This document shows positions 16,498 through 18,151 of a DNA stretch of 18,151 bases, piece after piece. A program made the position numbers and the translations under genes. Location of the stretch: positions 1 to 18,151 of the forward strand of contig JAKOGH010000842.1 of the NCBI GenBank assembly GCA_024811115.1, written 5' to 3'. Every line of letters starts with the position of its first letter. The stretch's first letter is position 1. The DNA comes from Terana coerulea (Eukaryota > Basidiomycota > Agaricomycetes > Polyporales > Phanerochaetaceae). The notes beneath the pieces were generated by a model that saw only the letters and a program-made list of their open reading frames with translations, was not told the origin of the DNA and did not search any database.

Positions 16498-18132
16498 CTA
16501 CACTCCGTCGGAATCCTTCTCATCCATGTCCTCCTTTGAAGCTGAGGAGACCGGCGGATGGGAAACATTCGATCCAGGTCCGTGATAGTGGCGATTGCCT
16601 CTGCAATGCGATGTTATTTGCTGTGGTAAGTACCATGAGTCAACGACTCACCCTACGAAGTACCAGATTCTGTGCAATAAAACTTAATTGGTAAAGCGTA
16701 GAGGCGAAGCAGGTTCACTTACAATGATAGAATGATAACGCCACCAGTGATGACCTTCGCAAAGGGTGCATAAGTACACACATGGTCTTGCCGGTGACTA
16801 TAAGGATATGGATACTCACAACAGCATAATTCATGTTCTCTCCGGTCACGGGCAATGCATTTGGCATTGAGAAGATCACACAGACGAACAGTGTCCACAG
16901 GATAGCGGTACCATTCACGAGCGACCCAAGCCACCCGTCGCCCATGTAGAACGGCCCCGGCTTGAACGCCACTTCAGGATGATGGTGATACCATCTACGC
17001 CTGCGCAGAAATACCCACCCATCAGCACCCAGCCTTCTCCGCTCATTTCATGGCCTTTGTGCTTACAAAAACACCGCCGCGACGTAGGCCAAGTCGAAAC
17101 TCATCGCCGTCATCGCATACACCGCATTCAGCGCAATCGGACTCGCGAGATCCAGGAGCCCGGGGAGAATGGCGAGGAAGGCCATGAACGCAACCGCCCG
17201 GATCGGTGTCCTGGTCGTGCGGTTGATGGTTCCGAAGAACCGACGGTCGGGGAAGCCGTGGTCCCTGCTGAAGGCGTAGATCGTCCGCGAGCCGGCTTGC
17301 ACGCTGGCCTGCACTACGGAGAAGGCGACGAGGCAGACGAGGGCCTATGGGACTGCGCGTGAGCAGGGAGTGGGCATGAATGGATGACGCATGGGACATA
17401 CCCAGAGGAAGAGGGCGCCGGGTTTGCCTATGCGGAGGACCATGATCTACAGTAGGTGGGGTTAACCATGATAGGCCAGGTATGTACACATAAAATGTAC
17501 CTCGAGAAATGCCGAACCGGATGCATTTGCCAGTAGGTTCTCGCTAAATGGTCAGTTGGTCAGTCCTGTCGCAACATCGCGAGCATACAAGAGGACTTTC
17601 ACTCACAACGGTCCACCACAAGAGCATAAGAACAATGTTTAGTAGCCATCCAATGAGACCAGTGCCGGCCACTCCGCGATGAGGATTGCGGTGGGTGCTG
17701 TGCAATTCACAAGTCAGCTTCAGGACTTTGGAAGCAGGGCTCCAACTCGAGGCGAACTCACCTCGGTAAGAGGCACGCTGAATCTCTTCGCTGTTGTTGA
17801 AAAATCAGTCATAAATCCCACTCAAGAGAAAGAACGGCATACGAGATATGTGCAGTGGCGTCATATCCCTGCGGTCAATCTGCTTTAATACTCGAGTATA
17901 TTAGCGAAGCAATGGAATATCTTACTGTCAGCTATTTGAAGCGTTAATGATATGATGATGTTGGAGTGGAAATATTTCACTCACTGTCCACTGCACGCTC
18001 AGGAGGCCAAATAGGAATGCGACCCCATTGTTCCAGCCATACGTGCTCTTAATGATGCCCGCGCTCCCGAATACGAAGGAAGCAGCTGCATTTCAGACCG
18101 CGGCGTCATGGCAAGGAGCACGATTATGATGA
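16498..18132 (-). CDS. APC-superfamily amino-acid/GABA-type permease (5' partial, many small exons)
   Basis: I propose exons, 5' to 3': <18132-17985, 17931-17926, 17868-17843, 17790-17762, 17697-17607, 17539-17501, 17446-17402, 17344-17067, 17000-16820, 16754-16723, 16669-16652 and 16600-16498 (stop TAG). The reading shows fungal amino-acid permease landmarks in order: a hydrophobic helix, YGWNNGVAFLFGLLSVQW, then (L)TGYDATAHISEE, QRASYRAPTAILIA, GWLLN, KPGALFLW, AGSRTIYAFSRDHGFPDR, RTTRTPIRAVAF, FKPGPFYMG, PVTGENMNYAVV and a C-terminal HYHGPGS. It would import an amino acid or related amine; the substrate is not predictable. One base seems missing after ILIA (17674-17675) and one near 18090-18100. 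The acceptor at 17539-17544 is uncertain (GAG is weak, TAG is out of phase). The 5' end lies outside the window; 18133-18151 looks like an intron end. Confidence 0.82.
17926..17931 (-). other. Proposed 6-nt microexon of the permease
   Basis: On the minus strand CTGACA is flanked by ...CAAATAG and GTAAGA.... Including it splits a 116-nt gap into introns of 53 and 57 nt, each with a branch-like site (ATTAAC, GCTAAT), and supplies Leu-Thr between QWT and GYDATAH, matching the family's usual W-T-x-T-G-Y-D pattern. Confidence 0.6.
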
Positions 18133-18151
18133 CTGCAAAAGAGGTGAAGTA

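Noticed and set aside
17043..17489. Minus-strand 148-codon ORF overlapping the permease
   Set aside because: It runs out of frame through permease exons 7 and 8 and their introns. The alternative frame carries the permease motifs.

Overview
The window looks like nuclear DNA of a filamentous fungus, most likely a basidiomycete (Agaricomycete). The genes are split by many introns of about 48-66 nt with GT...AG ends, and a chromodomain-bearing Ty3/gypsy retrotransposon of the kind common in these fungi is present. No species can be named from the sequence alone.

Layout. Four tandem paralogues, all on the + strand, encode small type I membrane proteins with a receptor-like plan: signal peptide, one extracellular beta-rich domain of about 130 residues with two conserved cysteines, Ser/Thr/Ala-rich stalk, one transmembrane helix, and a basic cytosolic tail with a conserved Y-x-x-E-L-S-P-R motif. 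They are A (1-727, 5' end cut by the window), B (1846-3065, frameshifted near its end), C (13429-14426, frameshifted in exon 2) and D (15123-16152, intact). Intron positions and phases are the same in all copies, so they arose by tandem duplication. By tail sequence A pairs with D and B pairs with C.

Between B and C lie about 10 kb of repeat-derived DNA. At its core is a minus-strand chromovirus, 3690-10747, with 318-bp LTRs that differ at only 4 sites. Its Gag-Pol (Gag, protease, RT, RNase H, integrase, chromodomain) is interrupted by many frameshifts and stops. The 5' LTR and adjacent primer site carry a perfect 11-nt complementarity positioned as expected for Tf1/sushi-type self-priming. 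Outside the element sit two inverted copies of a MITE-like repeat (3271-3510 and 10949-11183). To the right, 11184-12985 is a patchwork of duplicated, inverted gene fragments.

At the right end a minus-strand APC-superfamily amino-acid permease (16498-18132, continuing beyond the window) converges on gene D. It reads through 12 proposed exons, including very small ones of 6, 18, 26, 29 and 32 nt.

Several host genes contain single-base losses that break otherwise well-conserved frames. Either the locus is decaying or the assembly has residual indel errors; this affects how the broken retrotransposon should be read. The tandem membrane-protein family is the most interesting biological system here. 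Its ligand and function cannot be read from sequence.
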